Source: Candidatus Woesearchaeota archaeon (GTDB taxonomy: Archaea; Nanobdellota; Nanobdellia; Woesearchaeales; WJKV01). From it: 34,211 nucleotides of DNA. Below the pieces are notes generated by a model. It saw nothing but the letters and a program-made list of their open reading frames with translations. It was not told where the DNA came from and ran no database searches. Where the stretch lies: positions 1 to 34,211 of the forward strand of contig JAHWHE010000054.1 in the NCBI GenBank assembly GCA_019323495.1. The letters are read 5' to 3'. This document shows positions 31,481-34,211 of this stretch, piece after piece (the stretch's first letter is position 1; each line of letters begins with the position of its first letter). A program made the translations under genes and the position numbers.

Positions 31481-33442
31481 ATGGGAAAGAGAGTATCGTT
31501 TGCATTGTTTTTACTTGTTATTCTTTTGCTGCTCAGTTCTTTTGCTCTTGCGCAAGAGGATTTCAGCTGGATCTACAAGGCAGATAAAGCAGACCTGACC
31601 GTCAATGTCAACACTTTTTTCTACAGGGGAAGCGATGTCAGGGACATAAGCGCAGAATTGACACTGTATCCTGAAAACTCATACAGGCAGGAAGTGAGAA
31701 ATATAGAAACAAATCCTCCTGTGGCAGAAGACTTCATATTCACATGGAAAAAACCAGCAGATGATAAGATAGAATACAGCCTTCAGGCAGATGTCAGGAC
31801 AATCAACGAGTTCAAGGTTATTCCAAAAAAAATAAAATTTCCAGTCCAAAACCAAGAAAATCTTGAATACACATACAGCTCTAAATCAATAGACAGCAAT
31901 AATCCCGCAATAACAGAGCTTGCTTCTAATCTGGCAGCAGGAGAAGATGATCTTTATGATGTGGTGCATAAACTGGCATCTTGGGTTGAACAGAATGTTG
32001 ATTATTCTCTCGAGACCGTTACTGAAAAATCTTCAAAGCCGGCGAGCTGGGTGCTAGAGAACAGGAAAGGCGTCTGTGACGAACTGACAAATCTATTCAT
32101 CGCATTGGCCCGTTCGCTCGACATACCTGCTCGTTTTGTGAGCGGCACAGCCCACACCACTAATGCAAAATTCGCAGCAGGTTTCGGCCCTCACGGATGG
32201 GCAGAAGTATATTTTCCTAATTATGGCTGGGTGCCTGTCGATGTCACTTATAGACAGGTCGGCTGGCTGGATACTAGCCATATAAGCCTGAAGAAATCCA
32301 TTGATCCTCTTGAGCCGAGCATACAATACAAATGGGCAGGGAGCGACATTGACGCAGGGACAATAAACATAGATGTCTCAGTAAATGAATATTCTGAAAA
32401 AAAAGAAGACAGATTCTCTCTGGAAACAAATGTCTTGAAAAAGCAGACGGGTTTCGGCAGTTATAATCTGATAGAAGCCAGGATAAAGAATAACAAGGGC
32501 TATTATCTTCCTGTTGAGGCGCGGGTTACAATAAGCGATTCCATCGAATTGTTGGAAAAAAATCACAAACTGCTCTTGCTCAAACCATTGGAAGAAAAGA
32601 CTGTCTACTGGCTGTTCAAGACAAAAGAAGATTTGGATCCTAATTTCAAGTACACTTCTTTTTTCAATATCATAGTTCTTGGCACAGAAAACACAGCCAA
32701 GTTTGAATCAGTCGAGCAGGACAGGATTTTTTCTCTTGAAGAAATCAAATCGCACATCATCGAGGCAGAAAAAACAGAAAGATTGTCATACTCAGAAAAT
32801 ATCGCGCTTCGGTGTTCTGTATCTGACGACGAGTTCTACACATACGAAAAACAAGAAGTTTCCTGCGAAATAGAAAACAAAGGCAGCAAAGAAATGAAAA
32901 ACATGGAATTCTGTTTCATCAATATCAATTGCACTGTTTATGACTTGCCGCCCGGCCAGAAGATAACAAAGACATTCGATTACAACTCAGGCAAAGCAGA
33001 GAAAAAGGATCTTAAGTTTACAGTCATTAGCGATCAGGTGTTCAAGACAAGCATCATCCCGATAAATGTGCTGGCGGTTCCCGGCATCAAAATGGAATTA
33101 AATTTCGACGAGAATACAGAGTATAACAAGCAGGCAATAATAAACTTCAGCATCAGCGAGTTGACCACAGAAGTCAGGGATGTTGATGTAAAAGTCATAC
33201 TAGACAAAAAGATTCTGCAGCAGACAAACATAGCAGATTTCAAGAAAATAGGAAAGCAAAGATTCATCCTGCGCATTCCGGGAAGCAAGCTTAAACCAGG
33301 GAAGAACCAGTTCGAAATCTTGTTCAAGTACAAAGACATCAACGGGAAAGAATATGAACAAGAAGAAAAATTTGAAATAAACCTTGTGAATGTGACTTTT
33401 TCCCAAAAAATAAAATTATTCTTGCTGCACTTGTTCAGCTAG
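31481..33442 (+). CDS. Exported transglutaminase-like protein
   Basis: A 653-residue secreted protein. Residues 1-24 are a signal peptide (KRVSFALFLLVILLLLSSFALA, then QED). A transglutaminase-like core follows with the catalytic triad C199 in KGVCDELTN, H238 in GPHGWAEVYF and D254 in VPVDVTYR. The region after about 290 is a series of strand-rich domains, Ig-like in rhythm, likely for surface binding. Such archaeal transglutaminase-like proteins may act as proteases or amidases on cell-surface proteins; cross-linking is not certain. There is no clear C-terminal membrane segment. ATG 31481 fits leaderless spacing. The last 27 nt overlap the 3' end of the convergent Lrp gene. Confidence 0.88.
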   Translation: MGKRVSFALFLLVILLLLSSFALAQEDFSWIYKADKADLTVNVNTFFYRGSDVRDISAELTLYPENSYRQEVRNIETNPPVAEDFIFTWKKPADDKIEYSLQADVRTINEFKVIPKKIKFPVQNQENLEYTYSSKSIDSNNPAITELASNLAAGEDDLYDVVHKLASWVEQNVDYSLETVTEKSSKPASWVLENRKGVCDELTNLFIALARSLDIPARFVSGTAHTTNAKFAAGFGPHGWAEVYFPNYGWVPVDVTYRQVGWLDTSHISLKKSIDPLEPSIQYKWAGSDIDAGTINIDVSVNEYSEKKEDRFSLETNVLKKQTGFGSYNLIEARIKNNKGYYLPVEARVTISDSIELLEKNHKLLLLKPLEEKTVYWLFKTKEDLDPNFKYTSFFNIIVLGTENTAKFESVEQDRIFSLEEIKSHIIEAEKTERLSYSENIALRCSVSDDEFYTYEKQEVSCEIENKGSKEMKNMEFCFININCTVYDLPPGQKITKTFDYNSGKAEKKDLKFTVISDQVFKTSIIPINVLAVPGIKMELNFDENTEYNKQAIINFSISELTTEVRDVDVKVILDKKILQQTNIADFKKIGKQRFILRIPGSKLKPGKNQFEILFKYKDINGKEYEQEEKFEINLVNVTFSQKIKLFLLHLFS

Positions 33443-33874
33443 TTCCAAAAAGCTCTCTTTTTTAAGGTCGTATAAAATATAGAACTCATAAGAATCCTCT
33501 ATCTTATACGACTTGTTCATTTGCTCTTTGAAATTCTCTGCTTCTCTCATGTCTTCAAAGACAGCTTCCACTAAAAAATCATTGCCATTGTTTATCTTGC
33601 TCAGGGTATTTACATTTTTGCTATGCATTAGAAATTCCCTTAGCTTTTCTTTGTCTTCTTTCCATACTTTGAGGACAAATATTATTCTTGCAAGATAACC
33701 CAGCTTCTTGAAATCAACAAGGCACGTAAACTTCTGTATTAATCCCTGACTATTGTTCACTTTCTCGTAAACAGTGCTTGTGGGGATCTTCAACTCGTTT
33801 GCCACTTTTGTTAATTTGACTTTTGCATTCTTTCTCAGGTATGCGATAATTTTCCTGTCTTTGCTTTTTAGCAT
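33416..33874 (-). CDS. Lrp/AsnC-family transcriptional regulator
   Basis: A 152-residue Lrp/AsnC-like regulator. The N-terminal HTH is DRKIIAYLRKNAKVKLTKVANELKIPTSTVYEKVN, and the C-terminal half is a degenerate RAM (ACT-like) ligand domain: ARIIFVLKVW, then NDFLVEAVFEDMREAENFKEQM. ATG 33874 is used, with SD GAGGTG six bases before; GTG 33883 would overlap the SD. It faces dph2 across a region with two GTATATAC palindromes, a good candidate for its own operator. The overlap of 27 nt with the convergent transglutaminase gene could allow antisense interference. Confidence 0.8.
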   Translation of the reverse strand: MLKSKDRKIIAYLRKNAKVKLTKVANELKIPTSTVYEKVNNSQGLIQKFTCLVDFKKLGYLARIIFVLKVWKEDKEKLREFLMHSKNVNTLSKINNGNDFLVEAVFEDMREAENFKEQMNKSYKIEDSYEFYILYDLKKESFLELAEQVQQE

Positions 33875-33947
33875 AGTAGGCACCTCTTTTGTTAATTTTT
33901 CTTCAATTATATAATGTCAAAACTCAGATTTAGAATTTCTCCTGTTA

Positions 33948-33975
33948 GTATATACATTAAAATATACGTATATAC
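33948..33975. promoter_or_regulatory. Two GTATATAC palindromes between lrp-like gene and dph2
   Basis: GTATATAC occurs at 33948-33955 and 33968-33975, start-to-start 20 bp, or about two helical turns, so both lie on the same face. Between and across them is the palindrome TATACGTATA (33963-33972). Lrp dimers often bind such phased sites. A weak TATA-like CTTTTTAAG (33982-33990) serves dph2. For the regulator, CATTATATAATTG (33903-33915) or the palindromic region itself may be the TATA box. Confidence 0.5.
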
Positions 33976-34011
33976 GTAAATCTTTTTAAGCTAGCCCAAA
34001 ATAATAAGAGC

Positions 34012-34211
34012 ATGGAATACAAACTGGAGCTTGAGAAGGTAATAGACAAGATTAAAAAGAAGAAGATCAAGAGAGTCTGTATCCAGCTGCCTGTCGGCCT
34101 GAAACCAAAAGCAGAGCAGATCAAGGATGAACTTGAACAAAAGACAGGTGCTTCTGTTTTTATTTGGCTTGGTTCTTGTTTCGGTGCTTGCGATGTTCCT
34201 TTGATAGTTGA
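34012..34211 (+). CDS. dph2: Diphthamide biosynthesis protein Dph2, N-terminal part
   Basis: Only the first 66 residues are in the window; the frame runs off the right edge. Residues 26-33 VCIQLPVGLK and the later WLGSCFGACDVP match the N-terminus of archaeal Dph2. The Cys in GACD is one of three that bind the 4Fe-4S cluster used in noncanonical radical SAM chemistry, transferring a 3-amino-3-carboxypropyl group to a His of elongation factor 2. ATG 34012 lies about 26 nt from a TATA-like CTTTTTAAG. Diphthamide is restricted to archaea and eukaryotes, which supports the archaeal assignment. Confidence 0.9.
   Translation, partial: MEYKLELEKVIDKIKKKKIKRVCIQLPVGLKPKAEQIKDELEQKTGASVFIWLGSCFGACDVPLIV

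Overview
The window is AT-rich archaeal chromosome. Archaeal hallmarks include a transcription factor S C-terminus, Taw1 (wyosine synthesis), Dph2 (diphthamide), NurA, an archaeal-type RNase HII, an initiator tRNA with A1:U72 and three G:C pairs in the anticodon stem, and TATA-like boxes 26-30 nt upstream of most start codons. Compact genes, a short divergent PGK and many small secreted or membrane proteins suggest a DPANN lineage (Woesearchaeota/Pacearchaeota-like); that placement is inference. Genes are densely packed on both strands, and no IS element, CRISPR array or phage block was seen.

Layout. 1-860: end of tfs, a DUF167 gene, and opposite them a two-gene operon of microproteins (67 and 36 aa). 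862-3764: a PepSY-like unknown, taw1, a calcineurin-type phosphoesterase with a perfect palindrome in its promoter, and a membrane-anchored acidic protein. 3789-9010: a MoxR ATPase/VWA pair, pgk and a Kef-type antiporter. 9014-13947 (minus strand): topA-nurA, then a PLDc_N membrane protein and a PfkB sugar kinase. 14025-17456: an exported Lon-like S16 protease, a 456-nt gap holding a tandem structured RNA, and an exported PLD-superfamily protein. 17457-20099: a MEMO protein with a small membrane partner, tRNA-Gly(TCC), a coiled-coil protein and a SpoIIM-like protein. 20099-24368: a large Ig-like surface protein that probably starts at AUA, then a PIG-L/LmbE deacetylase with a GT4 glycosyltransferase. 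24413-29468: smc and an overlapping rnhB-rnhC pair. 29581-34211: small unknowns, a membrane protein/winged-helix pair, initiator tRNA-Met, an exported transglutaminase-like protein, an Lrp/AsnC regulator and the start of dph2.

Expression logic. Genes behind a TATA box at about -27 from the start codon usually lack a Shine-Dalgarno (SD) sequence and look leaderless. Several operon-internal genes and genes with longer leaders carry GAGGTG(A), complementary to the 16S 3' end. This contrast was used to choose starts.

The most notable signal lies at 16014-16265 between the S16 protease and the PLD gene. Two copies of a three-hairpin RNA module share fixed single-stranded segments, while the paired segments differ in sequence yet still pair. 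Both copies can also form a competing pairing. This looks like an undescribed structured RNA, possibly a tandem cis-regulatory element. Other points of interest are an archaeal RNase HII/HIII pair, the probable AUA start, a 10-bp tandem repeat covering the nurA stop codon, and two palindromic operator candidates.
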